Shown piece by piece: positions 1 through 8,053 of a DNA stretch of 35,086 nt (the first letter of the stretch is position 1; every line of letters starts with the position of its first letter). Position numbers and translations under genes: made by a program. Source of the DNA: Spirochaetales bacterium (lineage in GTDB: Bacteria; Spirochaetota; Spirochaetia; DSM-2461); contig JAQQAP010000004.1 in NCBI GenBank assembly GCA_028533045.1, positions 1 through 35,086 of the forward strand. Reading direction: 5' to 3'. Under the pieces are notes generated by a model. The model saw nothing but the letters and a program-made list of their open reading frames with translations, made no database searches and was not told the origin of the DNA.

Positions 1-48
1 TGGAAGGGCTGGTTTCTTTTCGGGTGTTTTCCCAGTCTTCCCATTCAT

Positions 49-77
49 AAAAAAAGCAGCCCCGGGGACTGCTTTTC
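49..77 (-). terminator. Intrinsic terminator of the DUF1566 lipoprotein gene
   Basis: Read on the minus strand, AGCAG-t-CCCC pairs with GGGG-CTGCT and is followed by seven T (49-55 on the plus strand as A). It lies 16 nt downstream of the stop codon of the lipoprotein gene. The outer AAAAGCAG/CTGCTTTT stem makes it partly bidirectional, but the long T run is on the minus strand. Confidence 0.8.
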
Positions 78-92
78 CTTGCCAGACCGATT

Positions 93-1430
93 CTAAAGAT
101 CCCTGACCAGTCTTACAAAGTTATATATCCTGATTGCGTCACCCTGGGGAGCATCGCTGTAGTAGTAACCGTTATCCTCCTTCGTGAGGGTGGAAAGGAT
201 GTCCGATTTGGGATCGCTTCTCTGACATCCGGCTCCATGTACATCAAGCCAGCCCTGCTCATAACCCATGGCCCGACCGAAGGGAATGTAAACGGCGTAG
301 AGGGCGTCCCGGGAAGGACTCAGGTGGGTCGTGCCGGTCCAGTACCAGGGGTAGTCCTCCTGGAACTCTTCGTTAGAGATAGGGGTGCAGTTGAAGAATT
401 CCGTATCGATCGCCGGTTTGCCGTTGTAGTCCGGTCCGTTCCGGTAGTCGATCAGGCTCTGGAGTTCCTTGGCATTGGGGAGTCTCCAGTCGCTGTAACC
501 CAGATAGTTTTCTTCGTTCTTTTCCTGAACCCAGGCCAGAGCCTCTTTCCAGGCCATTCCGGTCTGACTGTCGTCCTTTGTCCACATCAGTCCGGTGGCC
601 TTGTCGGAAATCGTACCGTTTGTGTTGTCCTCAAAGTCATTAATTCCGTACTGCTCGTTTCCCCTGACCAGCTGGACAAAGTAGGTTTTATCCTCATCGC
701 CGAAGGGCATTTTCGCTTCGTATCCCTTGATTCGACCGTCGGCGAAGTTCACTCCGAAGTAGAGTTTGCTATCCGGATCGGGATCGGTGCTCACATAAAC
801 ATTGGAGGAGAGGTACTGGGAGTCGATGATTCTTTCCCGTTTTTCCCGCTCTCCGTAGGCGAAGTTAAAGACACTGTCGTCGATAAAGGGAATCAGCCCG
901 TCGGTATTTTCCGCCATCACATCCGGATCGGTGCCGGTGAACTGAATCAGCGAGTAGAGTTCCTTGGCCGTGGGCAGTCTCCAGTCGTTGTAGCCGCCGT
1001 AGTTCATGGCGTTGACCTCTGCCACGTAATCTTTGGCTGCGGCGAAGGTCATTTTGTCCTCCTTCGCCGGTGTTTCCAGGGTGGTATTGGGACCGATCAT
1101 CCAGGTCAGGGCCGTATTGTTATCAAAAACGGTCGTGCCATCCTGGCTGACCGTGTAGGAGGGGCGAAGTCCTTCGTATTGAGCGTCCTGCCCGTAAAAA
1201 TCCTGGTCCGCCGATTGAACCGCTTCGATTTCCGATGAGTCACCATAAAAAAGGGTCTGATTCGTATCCACAATGGGGTAGGTCCTGCCCGTGGATGTCA
1301 CTTCTGCGGCGACCTCCTCCGGCGAGGCTGAATCGTTAGTGACGGCCGATCCGTTGCTTGTACATGCCATAGCGGAGAGCGCCACGGCTCCGGCCAATAA
1401 AGAGAGTCCTTTGTTCCAAATCTGCTTCAT
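93..1430 (-). CDS. DUF1566 (Lcl C-terminal) domain lipoprotein
   Basis: Predicted 445-residue exported lipoprotein. Residues 1-22 form a signal peptide ending in LSAMA before Cys23, a relaxed lipobox of the kind spirochaetes tolerate. Two copies of the DUF1566/Lcl fold are visible, each with the hallmark DWRLP-x-AKEL, around residues 135-165 and 305-335. Both are preceded by a 'TGLMW' or 'TALTW' type strand. This family is common on the surface of spirochaetes and some proteobacteria; its biochemical role is mostly unknown, with adhesion or ligand binding suspected. The start ATG has GAAGGAAG upstream. The gene is monocistronic: a divergent gene lies upstream and a terminator downstream. Function is not assignable beyond the fold. 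Confidence 0.85.
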   Translation of the reverse strand: MKQIWNKGLSLLAGAVALSAMACTSNGSAVTNDSASPEEVAAEVTSTGRTYPIVDTNQTLFYGDSSEIEAVQSADQDFYGQDAQYEGLRPSYTVSQDGTTVFDNNTALTWMIGPNTTLETPAKEDKMTFAAAKDYVAEVNAMNYGGYNDWRLPTAKELYSLIQFTGTDPDVMAENTDGLIPFIDDSVFNFAYGEREKRERIIDSQYLSSNVYVSTDPDPDSKLYFGVNFADGRIKGYEAKMPFGDEDKTYFVQLVRGNEQYGINDFEDNTNGTISDKATGLMWTKDDSQTGMAWKEALAWVQEKNEENYLGYSDWRLPNAKELQSLIDYRNGPDYNGKPAIDTEFFNCTPISNEEFQEDYPWYWTGTTHLSPSRDALYAVYIPFGRAMGYEQGWLDVHGAGCQRSDPKSDILSTLTKEDNGYYYSDAPQGDAIRIYNFVRLVRDL

Positions 1431-1549
1431 TATTTCTTCCTTCTGGGGTTTTATGCCACTTTAAGGCGGGGCAAGAAAAGAATCGTCCTATTGGCACTAT
1501 TCGGACTTTTTTCTCATTTCTGCTTTAAAAAAAAAGCAAAACTCCTATT

Positions 1550-2176
1550 ATGATAAGTATGATCATAGAATTGGCTCAGTTCCTTAAGGATTCTCCCTTT
1601 CCCTGGTGGGAGTGGGATATAAAAAACAACAGGGTAGTATTTAATGACTTAAAGGCTACCATGCTCGGATATGACCCGGCCCGTTTTCATGGCAAGGGGT
1701 ACGGGAATTTTACGGACCTTCTTCACCGGGAGGACTATGAAAGGACTATGGATGCCATGAGGGTTGTCCTGGAGGGAAAGGCTGATCTTTATAAAATCGA
1801 CTATCGCATCCTTGCCTCGGACGGTAAGTACAAATGGTATATGGACAGGGGATTTGTGACCGAAACAGAAGAGGGGCGCCCCGTAAAAATGAGGGGCATC
1901 GTTATCGATTTGGGTCAGGAAAACAGCTTTGCCCAGGCTGCGGAGATCCTTTTGGATATGATTAAAACTTCCCCGACGAAAACACGGGACGGCCGGAATA
2001 TTCCCATGTATACGGTCTGTTCCAACTGCACCAAGGTCAAGGTTCCCCCGGACAGGTGGATACCCGTGTCAAAGGGAATGCTCTCCGCTTTGAAAGGTGC
2101 TCCCTCGCACGGACTCTGCCCCGAATGTTTTACCCGTCTGTACCCTCAGATGGCTGAGTATCTGGATGAATCCTGA
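1550..2176 (+). CDS. PAS-domain protein with C-terminal CxxC...CxxC motif
   Basis: Soluble 208-residue protein. Residues about 8-125 form one PAS_3-type sensor fold (WWEWDI near the start, then KWYMDRG and a closing VIDL strand). The last 55 residues carry CSNC and, after a basic stretch, HGLCPEC, followed by a short FTRLYPQ tail. This four-cysteine tail recurs in PAS and receiver proteins of environmental bacteria and looks like a small zinc- or metal-binding module; its role is not established. No kinase or output domain is present, so it may act by partner binding. ATG 1550 lacks a Shine-Dalgarno; ATG 1559, three codons in, is an equally possible start and sits 7 nt after a TATTAT box. It is divergent from the lipoprotein gene. 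Confidence 0.8.
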   Translation: MISMIIELAQFLKDSPFPWWEWDIKNNRVVFNDLKATMLGYDPARFHGKGYGNFTDLLHREDYERTMDAMRVVLEGKADLYKIDYRILASDGKYKWYMDRGFVTETEEGRPVKMRGIVIDLGQENSFAQAAEILLDMIKTSPTKTRDGRNIPMYTVCSNCTKVKVPPDRWIPVSKGMLSALKGAPSHGLCPECFTRLYPQMAEYLDES

Positions 2177-2194
2177 GGAGCAGGATTTGGTTAT

Positions 2195-2287
2195 CTATGT
2201 CCTGATTATTGCGTCCTACCGCTGGGAGGGGCCGAAGGGTCCCTGCCGAAGGCAGGGACGGGAGCGATAGCGGACTCCCGGACATAG
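2195..2287. other. Multi-hairpin intergenic element (possible structured RNA or dispersed repeat)
   Basis: An 8-bp perfect outer stem, CTATGTCC (2195-2202) with GGACATAG (2280-2287), encloses three hairpins. They are CCTaCC/GGAGG (2215-2220/2225-2229), GTCCCTGCC-gaa-GGCAGGGAC (2239-2259) and GGGAG/CTCCC (2260-2264/2275-2279). The last two hairpins and the 3' arm of the outer stem abut with no unpaired base. It is followed by a G-rich tail (2288-2325). There is no T run, so it is not a standard terminator. It lies just after the PAS gene and before phnG. No second copy is seen in the window and I do not recognise a named RNA class. Confidence 0.55.
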
Positions 2288-2418
2288 AGGCGACCGGACC
2301 GGAGGGACGGGCGGGGGCCCAAAATAACGGAAAGATGATCATATTTTAACACAAATAGAACAATCGGGACTTGGCAACAAGTTAGGATGGCATCGAATCA
2401 GGACAGGGAGGTTACCCT

Positions 2419-2856
2419 TTGAACCGAAAGGAACGATGCCGCATCCTCATTGAGGGATCGGGGCGGCTTTTAAAAGATTTGGGAGAGGAGATTGAAAAAT
2501 CCTTTTCCGTGCAGACCATAGACGAGCCCAACGAAGGGGTGGTTATGGTGCGTATGCGCGATTCGGCCCGGAAGGCGCCCTTTTATCTGGGGGAAGTGCT
2601 GGTGACCGAGGCCAAGGTCCAGGTGGACGGGGCGGTGGGCATCGGGATTATCCGGGGACATCACCCCAAGCGGGCCTACCGACTGGCCTTGGTGGACGGG
2701 GCCTGGAACAGGGGGGTGCCGCAGATTGCCGACTGGACGAAGCGCCTTGTGAAAGAGCGGGTGCTGATTGCCCGGGAGCAGGAACGGGAAGAGGGTCGCA
2801 TTCTCAAAACCCGTGTGGATTTTTCGACGATGGAAGATCAGGGGGTGGAAAAATGA
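2419..2856 (+). CDS. phnG: Phosphonate C-P lyase core subunit PhnG
   Basis: The 145-residue protein matches PhnG in length and in its conserved core: MVRMRDSARKAPFYLGEVLVT near the middle, then VGIGIIRGHHPKRAYRLALVDGAW. PhnG is a non-catalytic subunit of the cytoplasmic PhnGHIJ complex. With PhnI it takes part in transferring the phosphonate to the ribose of ATP, displacing adenine. The start is TTG 2419, chosen because GGGAGGT lies 7 nt upstream and no ATG fits the family start. It opens the catabolic phn operon and overlaps phnH by 4 bp (ATGA), indicating translational coupling. No clear -35/-10 pair was found between the structured element and this start. Confidence 0.93.
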   Translation: MNRKERCRILIEGSGRLLKDLGEEIEKSFSVQTIDEPNEGVVMVRMRDSARKAPFYLGEVLVTEAKVQVDGAVGIGIIRGHHPKRAYRLALVDGAWNRGVPQIADWTKRLVKERVLIAREQEREEGRILKTRVDFSTMEDQGVEK

Positions 2857-3422
2857 GTTTTGATGCGGTTCATGACACGCAAAAGGCATTCAGGCTGCTG
2901 ACGGACTGCTCCGCCTTTCCCGGTAAGACGGCCGATTTGAGTGAGTTGGCCGGTAAAATTTCTCTGGACCTTCCCTTTTCCCGGGGTACGGCTCTCCTTT
3001 CCCTTACTCTGATGGACGGGGAAGTGTCCTTTTTTACCGAGAACGAGGGGGCGGCCAAGCGGCTTTCCGAACTGACTTACAGCCGTAAATCCCCTCTGGA
3101 CAGGGCCCAGTATATTTTAACCGGTACAAATGACCCGGCCCCTTATATGGACGGGGCGGACAAGGGCGACTTGATCGATCCCCACCGGGGGGCCACGATT
3201 ATCATGATGGTCGACTCCCTGGCCGAGGGGGAGGAGTACGAACTGAAGGGCCCGGGTATTGAAACGGTCAAAAACGTAAAGATCGGCTCATGCCATGACT
3301 GGCTGACGCCTCTGGCCCGGGCAAACAAGGAGTTCCCCCTGGGTGTGGAGCTCTATCTTCTGGACGGGGATGACCGCCTGATGGTGCTGCCCCGGACGAC
3401 TCGAATTCGGAGGGTTAAGTAA
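2853..3422 (+). CDS. phnH: Phosphonate C-P lyase core subunit PhnH
   Basis: At 189 residues it matches PhnH. Conserved features are the N-terminal AFRLLTDCSAFPGK segment, the IDPHRGATII motif near residue 110, GPGIE near 130, and the closing FPLGVELYLLD...LPRTTRI. PhnH forms a PLP-transferase-like fold without PLP and is a structural subunit of the PhnGHIJ complex, pairing with PhnG and PhnJ. It overlaps phnG by 4 bp and phnI by 1 bp (TAATG), so the three are translated as a coupled unit. Confidence 0.93.
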   Translation: MSFDAVHDTQKAFRLLTDCSAFPGKTADLSELAGKISLDLPFSRGTALLSLTLMDGEVSFFTENEGAAKRLSELTYSRKSPLDRAQYILTGTNDPAPYMDGADKGDLIDPHRGATIIMMVDSLAEGEEYELKGPGIETVKNVKIGSCHDWLTPLARANKEFPLGVELYLLDGDDRLMVLPRTTRIRRVK

Positions 3423-4522
3423 TGGCCTATATTGCCGTCAAAGGGGGGAAGGAGGCGATTGACGCTTCCCGGGACGCCCTGAAATATGACCGGGTAAAGT
3501 CGGGAAAATCACCCGATGTAAGCCTGGTGTCATCGTCCATGGGGGCCTTGGTGGACCAGGTTATGTCCGAGAGCAGCCTCTATTCGGAGACTATGGCCGC
3601 CCTGGCTATTAAGCAGGCCCAGGGAAGCCCGGAAGAAGCGGTTTTTCTGATGCGCGCCTTCCGCTCTACCCTGCCCCGGAAACACTACACCCGGGAAGTG
3701 AAGACCGATGAGATGAGAGTGACAAGACGTATCTCCGCCGCCTTTAAGGATATTCCCGGTGGTCAGGTGCTCGGAACGTCCTCCGACTATACCCACCGGC
3801 TTCTGGACTACCACATGATAAAAGAGTCGCCCGAAGAACTAAAGGCCTGGCTGGAGGAGTACACCGGGCAGGAAGTCACACCGGAAAAGGTAAAAAAATA
3901 CCCCAAGGTGATCGACTATATCCGCCGGGAAGGGCTCCTGCGGGAGGTCGTTTCCGAAGAGGAAGAACCGGCGGATGTGACAAAAAGGAGCCTCCAGTTT
4001 CCCTCGCGCCGCTCCGAGCGTCTGCAGATTTTGACCCGGGGACAAACCGGGGCGGTGACAGCCCTGGGTTACGCCGGGCTGCGCGGCTACGGGGTGCTCC
4101 ATCCCACGGTAGGCGAACTGCGGGTAGGACATGTGGCTCTGGAGATTCCCAACCCCTACGGAGAGGGGGACGACGAGGATGACAGTTACTACCTGGGGGA
4201 GATTCGCCTTACTGAGGTGGAGAGCCTGATTCCCGTATCCACACCCAAGGGACAGGGAAAATCGGATGTGGAGTTTGAGGTGGGCTACGGCATCTGCTAC
4301 GGGCAGAACGAAACCAAGGCCATTGCCATGAGCATTCTGGACCAGGCCCTGGAGACGGAAGAGGTGGAATTCCCCACCCAGGACGAAGAGTTTGTTTTGA
4401 TGCACATCGATTCGGTGGAAGCGACCGGGTTTATTTCCCACCTCAAGCTTCCCCACTACGTAACCTTCCAGGCCAAACTGGACAGCCTGAGAAAAGAGGG
4501 TAAGGAGAGCGGCAATGACTAA
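3422..4522 (+). CDS. phnI: Phosphonate C-P lyase subunit PhnI
   Basis: A 366-residue PhnI, close to the usual 350-370. It begins with the diagnostic MAYIAVKGGKEAI. It retains the conserved GQTGAVTALGYAGLRGYG-type stretch mid-protein and the HPTVGELRVG and YGICYGQNETKAIAM segments. PhnI is the nucleosidase/transferase component: with PhnG, H and L it replaces the adenine of MgATP by methylphosphonate, giving ribose-1-phosphonate 5-triphosphate; alone it can cleave purine nucleotides. The start overlaps the phnH stop (TAATG). The 3' end overlaps phnJ by 8 bp. Confidence 0.95.
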   Translation: MAYIAVKGGKEAIDASRDALKYDRVKSGKSPDVSLVSSSMGALVDQVMSESSLYSETMAALAIKQAQGSPEEAVFLMRAFRSTLPRKHYTREVKTDEMRVTRRISAAFKDIPGGQVLGTSSDYTHRLLDYHMIKESPEELKAWLEEYTGQEVTPEKVKKYPKVIDYIRREGLLREVVSEEEEPADVTKRSLQFPSRRSERLQILTRGQTGAVTALGYAGLRGYGVLHPTVGELRVGHVALEIPNPYGEGDDEDDSYYLGEIRLTEVESLIPVSTPKGQGKSDVEFEVGYGICYGQNETKAIAMSILDQALETEEVEFPTQDEEFVLMHIDSVEATGFISHLKLPHYVTFQAKLDSLRKEGKESGND

Positions 4523-5381
4523 AGAAACAAGTAAAAACTCCTTCCACTTCGCCTTTTTTGACGAAGGCTCGAAGAAGGAGATCCGACGGGCCATCCTCAA
4601 AGGAATTGCTATTCCCGGGTACCAGGTACCCTTCGCCAGCCGGGAGATGCCCATCGCCCGGGGTTGGGGAACCGGCGGTTTGCAACTGACCCTTTCCCTG
4701 GTGGGAAAGGAGGACACCCTCAAGGTGATAGACCAGGGGTCGGACGAGTCGGTGAATGCGGTCAACATTAAGAAACTGGTCTCCCTAACCACCGGCATTG
4801 AAACAACTGACCGGACCGAAGAGGCCAGCCTGATTCAGTCACGCCACCGCATCCCGGAGACACCCTTAAGGGAAGATCAGATTCTGGTTCTCCAGGTTCC
4901 CATTCCCGAACCGCTCCGCTTTACCGAGCCCTCGGAAAGGGTCACGAAGAAGCTCCACTCCGAAGGGGAGTACAGCGGCGCCTACCTGATGCTTTTCGAA
5001 GAGATTATCCGCCACGGCAAAATGACGACCGGAGCGGACCATCCGGTGGAGGTGGAGGACCGTTACGTAATGGCCCCCAGCCCCATTCCCAAGTTCGATA
5101 ACCCCAAGATGCACCGCAACCGGGGGCTGATCCTCCTGGGGGCGGGCCGGGAAAAGAAGATCTATGCGGTCCCTCCCTTCTGTAAGGTGGAATCCCTGGG
5201 CTTTGAGGATTATCCCTTCGAGCAGGAGGATATGACCGGCCGCCGTTGCCGTCTCTGCGGAGCGGAAGGGGTTTTCATGGATGAACTGGAGGACCCGGAA
5301 ACGGGCAAAGCCCAGTACCAGTGTAACGATTCCAGCTACTGTCTGGGCAGACTGAACAAGAAACAGGAGGAGAGCGCCTGA
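4515..5381 (+). CDS. phnJ: C-P lyase catalytic subunit PhnJ (radical SAM, alpha-D-ribose 1-methylphosphonate 5-phosphate C-P-lyase)
   Basis: PhnJ breaks the carbon-phosphorus bond of ribose-1-phosphonate 5-phosphate to give 5-phosphoribosyl 1,2-cyclic phosphate and the free hydrocarbon, using an Fe4S4 cluster and SAM. This 288-residue protein has the exact PhnJ cysteine spacing C-x2-C-x21-C-x5-C at Cys245, 248, 270 and 276. In the family three of these bind the cluster and the last forms the thiyl radical. The glycyl-radical region ARGWGTGGLQLT lies near residue 50. MAPSPIPKFDNPKMHRN is another family block. It overlaps phnI by 8 bp (ATGACTAA) and phnK by 1 bp (TGATG). All expected catalytic residues are present. 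Confidence 0.97.
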   Translation: MTKETSKNSFHFAFFDEGSKKEIRRAILKGIAIPGYQVPFASREMPIARGWGTGGLQLTLSLVGKEDTLKVIDQGSDESVNAVNIKKLVSLTTGIETTDRTEEASLIQSRHRIPETPLREDQILVLQVPIPEPLRFTEPSERVTKKLHSEGEYSGAYLMLFEEIIRHGKMTTGADHPVEVEDRYVMAPSPIPKFDNPKMHRNRGLILLGAGREKKIYAVPPFCKVESLGFEDYPFEQEDMTGRRCRLCGAEGVFMDELEDPETGKAQYQCNDSSYCLGRLNKKQEESA

Positions 5382-6241
5382 TGAATGCGGCTCAAACAAT
5401 CAAGGAAGATAATCGGCTCTTCACCGTTCGGGGGGCCTCCAAACAGTACGGTCCGGGCTGCGAAAACTGTGAAAATGAAACGACCCGGAAACTAGAGAAA
5501 AACTACTGCCCCCACTGCGGTACGGTCTACGCCCTGCAGAAGGTGGACTTTGACCTTTTTGAAGGGGAGATCCTGGGAGTCGTAGGTGAATCGGGGAGCG
5601 GAAAGTCGACTCTGATGCAGTGCCTTTACTTTGACCAGGAAGTCAGCGCCGGGGAAGCCTACCTGAGTTCCTACGAAGAGGGAGAGGAAAACCTCTTTGA
5701 CTGCTCCGACCAGGCCAAGCGCTATATTCGCAACTACCACCTGGGAAAGGTTTACCAGAATCCTATGCTGGGACTTAAAATGAACTTCTCCTCGGTGGCG
5801 AATATTGCGGAGAAGATGATTGCCGCCGGGCACCGTAATGTGGGAGAGATGAAAGACCGGGCCGGGGTTCTCCTGGACCACGTGAACATCCCCCCCTACC
5901 GGATGAACGAAGCTCCCAAAAAGTTCTCCGGCGGGATGCAGCAGCGGGTCCAGATTGCCAAGGCCCTCTCCAACAATCCGCCGGTCCTCCTCCTGGACGA
6001 GGTGACCACCGGTCTGGACCTCTCGGTTCAGGCAAAAGTTCTCGATCTCATAAAAGTTATACAAAGGGACTTTAAGGTAACCATCATCCTCGTATCCCAT
6101 GACCTTTCGGTTATTCGCATGCTGGCGGACCGAACCATGGTGATGCTGAACGGAACGGTAATTGAACGGGGCCTGACCGACCAGATTTTGGAAGACCCCC
6201 AGCACCCCTATACCCAGGAACTGGTCCACTCCCTGCTTTAG
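5381..6241 (+). CDS. phnK: C-P lyase-associated ABC ATPase PhnK with four-cysteine insert
   Basis: Soluble 286-residue ABC ATPase. Walker A GESGSGKST is at 69-77, then come the signature FSGGMQQRVQ, Walker B VLLLDEVTTGLD and H-loop SHD. PhnK docks on the PhnGHIJ core through PhnJ and, with PhnL, its ATPase cycle is thought to open the core for turnover; it does not form a membrane pore. Between the A-loop region (KQYG) and Walker A is an insert with GCENC (Cys27, Cys30) and CPHCG (Cys43, Cys46), which reads as a small zinc ribbon. The insert is absent from E. coli PhnK but, to my knowledge, occurs in other PhnK lineages. AGGAGGAG precedes the ATG. It overlaps phnJ by 1 bp. Confidence 0.93.
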   Translation: MNAAQTIKEDNRLFTVRGASKQYGPGCENCENETTRKLEKNYCPHCGTVYALQKVDFDLFEGEILGVVGESGSGKSTLMQCLYFDQEVSAGEAYLSSYEEGEENLFDCSDQAKRYIRNYHLGKVYQNPMLGLKMNFSSVANIAEKMIAAGHRNVGEMKDRAGVLLDHVNIPPYRMNEAPKKFSGGMQQRVQIAKALSNNPPVLLLDEVTTGLDLSVQAKVLDLIKVIQRDFKVTIILVSHDLSVIRMLADRTMVMLNGTVIERGLTDQILEDPQHPYTQELVHSLL

Positions 6242-6258
6242 GACCGAAGGAGCAAAGT

Positions 6259-7437
6259 ATGTACAGACTGACTAACGGACGGATTATCACACCGGAAAAG
6301 ATACTCAAGGGCTTTGATCTCATCATCGCCCACGGGGATATCGTAGACATAGCCCTGACCGACGAAATAGAAGATAAAGATAAAATGGAGACAATCGATT
6401 GCGACGGGGGCTTTATTATGCCCGGGTTCATCGACATCCACTCCGATTACATCGAGCATATCGCGGCTCCCCGGCCTACAAGCATGATGAAATTCCCCCT
6501 GGCCCTCCACGAGGCGGAGCGGGAACTGCTGACCCACGGGATCACCACCATGTTCCACTCCCTGAGTCTCTACAAGAGCCAGATGTTCGATACCAAGCCC
6601 ATCCGGCAGCCGGAGAATGTGGATAAAATTGTCAGCTTGATCCACGGCTCCCATGTGTCAAAGCACCTCATTCGTCACCGCTTCCACGCCCGTTACGAGA
6701 TAGATAACCTGGACATGGTAGACCAGCTGCGCCGTTACATCGAGGAGGACAAAATCCACCTGGTGTCTTTCATGGACCACACCCCCGGCCAGGGGCAGTA
6801 TAGGGATCTGGAAATCTTCCGGCACACCCTCAAGGGTTACAGAAAGATGAGCGATGCCGAGGTGGATGTGGCCATCATGGAGCAGCAGGCAGCGGAAAAA
6901 ATCACCCTCGATACGATTGGAGAGCTGACAAAGATGGCCCTGGACCGGGGAATCGCCGTGGCCTCCCATGACGATGATACAACGGGAAAAATCGACCTGA
7001 TCCAGTCCTTCGGCACCACCATAAGCGAGTTCCCCATTACGATGGAAACCGCCCGTTACGCCCATGAGAAGGGGATGCATACCGTGGCCGGAGCGCCTAA
7101 TGTTCTCCTGGGGGGATCCCACTCGGGGAATCTCTCCGCGGCGGAAGCGGTGGTGGACGGATCGGTAAATATTCTTTGCAGCGACTACTACCCGGCGGCT
7201 CTGCTTCATGCGGTCTTCCAGCTCCATGAAGAGTACGGCCTCTCCCTGGTGGACATGGTCAATCTTGTCACCCTGAACCCGGCCAAGGCGGTCAATATGG
7301 ATGAGACCATCGGTTCCCTCGAAAGGGGAAAGAAAGCGGACATTTTAGTAGTGGAACGACTGGAGGACCAATTCCCCGCCGTAACCAACGCTTTCGTAGA
7401 CGGGAAGCCCGTCCTCACAACCACCTACAGGAGATAG
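6259..7437 (+). CDS. phnM: Alpha-D-ribose 1-methylphosphonate 5-triphosphate diphosphatase PhnM
   Basis: PhnM releases pyrophosphate from ribose-1-phosphonate 5-triphosphate, giving the substrate of PhnJ. This 392-residue amidohydrolase-superfamily protein has the family metal motif IDIHSDYIEH (His61, Asp63, Glu66), then SFMDHTPGQGQYRD, the VASHDDDT block and the C-terminal GGSHSGN and CSDYYPAALL segments typical of PhnM rather than of dihydroorotases. The length is normal. It starts 17 nt after phnK with GAAGGAG as ribosome-binding site. The next gene starts 3 nt downstream. Confidence 0.95.
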   Translation: MYRLTNGRIITPEKILKGFDLIIAHGDIVDIALTDEIEDKDKMETIDCDGGFIMPGFIDIHSDYIEHIAAPRPTSMMKFPLALHEAERELLTHGITTMFHSLSLYKSQMFDTKPIRQPENVDKIVSLIHGSHVSKHLIRHRFHARYEIDNLDMVDQLRRYIEEDKIHLVSFMDHTPGQGQYRDLEIFRHTLKGYRKMSDAEVDVAIMEQQAAEKITLDTIGELTKMALDRGIAVASHDDDTTGKIDLIQSFGTTISEFPITMETARYAHEKGMHTVAGAPNVLLGGSHSGNLSAAEAVVDGSVNILCSDYYPAALLHAVFQLHEEYGLSLVDMVNLVTLNPAKAVNMDETIGSLERGKKADILVVERLEDQFPAVTNAFVDGKPVLTTTYRR

Positions 7438-7440
7438 AAA

Positions 7441-8052
7441 ATGAAAACACTACCTCAAAAGGGGCTCATACACGCAGGCTCGAAGTTTATTAACTCCCGG
7501 CTGGGGATTTATACGGAAGTGGGCCCGGACAACCACCTGGAAAACACCGGTCTGGACGACTACTCCTACACCGGCCCCCACTGCATTATACAAAATGCGG
7601 AGATAGGTAAATTCGCCAACATTGCCGCCCTGGTACGCATCGGCCCGACCGATCACCCAATGGACAGGCCCACTCAGCACCACTTTACCTACCGGCGCAC
7701 CATGTACGGCTTTGATACCAAAGACGATAGGGAGTTCTTCAAATGGCGGGAAGAACAGAGCCTGACAATCGGCCACGACACATGGATCGGCCACGGGGCG
7801 ATTGTCCTTTCCGGTGTGAATATTGGAACGGGTGCCGTTATCGGAGCCGGCGCTGTGGTGACAAAGGACATTCCCCCCTATGCGGTGGCTGTGGGTGTCC
7901 CAGCCAAAGTAGTGAAGTACCGCTTCCCCGAAGAGCAGCGGGAGGCCTTGCAGAAAATAGCCTGGTGGGACTGGTCTCACGAAAAGATTAAGGCAGCCAT
8001 GGGAGACTTTTGCGGCACCATGGAAGATTTTATCAAGAAATACGGAGAGTAA
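7441..8052 (+). CDS. Phosphonate-locus hexapeptide-repeat acyltransferase (left-handed beta-helix, TIGR03308-like)
   Basis: A 203-residue left-handed beta-helix transferase. Hexapeptide repeats run from about residue 20 to 160, interrupted by a loop with [14 protein letters not shown] and WREEQ. The C-terminal coil [12 protein letters not shown]...[25 protein letters not shown] is typical of acetyl-CoA-dependent O- or N-acetyltransferases. A family of this type is regularly found inside phn operons. By analogy with PhnO it may acetylate aminoalkylphosphonates, but the real acceptor is unknown. It is inserted between phnM and phnL with gaps of 3 nt and 1 nt, so it is clearly part of the operon. 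AGGAGA precedes the ATG. Confidence 0.88.
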   Translation: MKTLPQKGLIHAGSKFINSRLGIYTEVGPDNHLENTGLDDYSYTGPHCIIQNAEIGKFANIAALVRIGPTDHPMDRPTQHHFTYRRTMYGFDTKDDREFFKWREEQSLTIGHDTWIGHGAIVLSGVNIGTGAVIGAGAVVTKDIPPYAVAVGVPAKVVKYRFPEEQREALQKIAWWDWSHEKIKAAMGDFCGTMEDFIKKYGE

Positions 8053-8053
8053 A

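Noticed and set aside
237..1238. Long open frame (333 codons) opposite the DUF1566 gene
   Set aside because: It is antisense to a gene with clear signal peptide, ribosome-binding site and two DUF1566 motifs; its translation shows no recognisable domain and it has no ribosome-binding site.
1492..1506. TGGCAC at 1492 as a sigma-54 promoter
   Set aside because: The -12 GC at the required spacing is missing (AC instead), so it does not fit the -24/-12 rule.
2326..2418. Promoter or Pho box directly upstream of phnG
   Set aside because: A TTGGCA at 2371 has no -10 at a suitable distance, and no 7-mer direct repeat with 11-bp period was found.
3839..4798. Open frame of 319 codons opposite phnI and phnJ
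   Set aside because: It is fully antisense to two unmistakable C-P lyase genes and reads as low-complexity, domain-free protein typical of GC-biased shadow frames.
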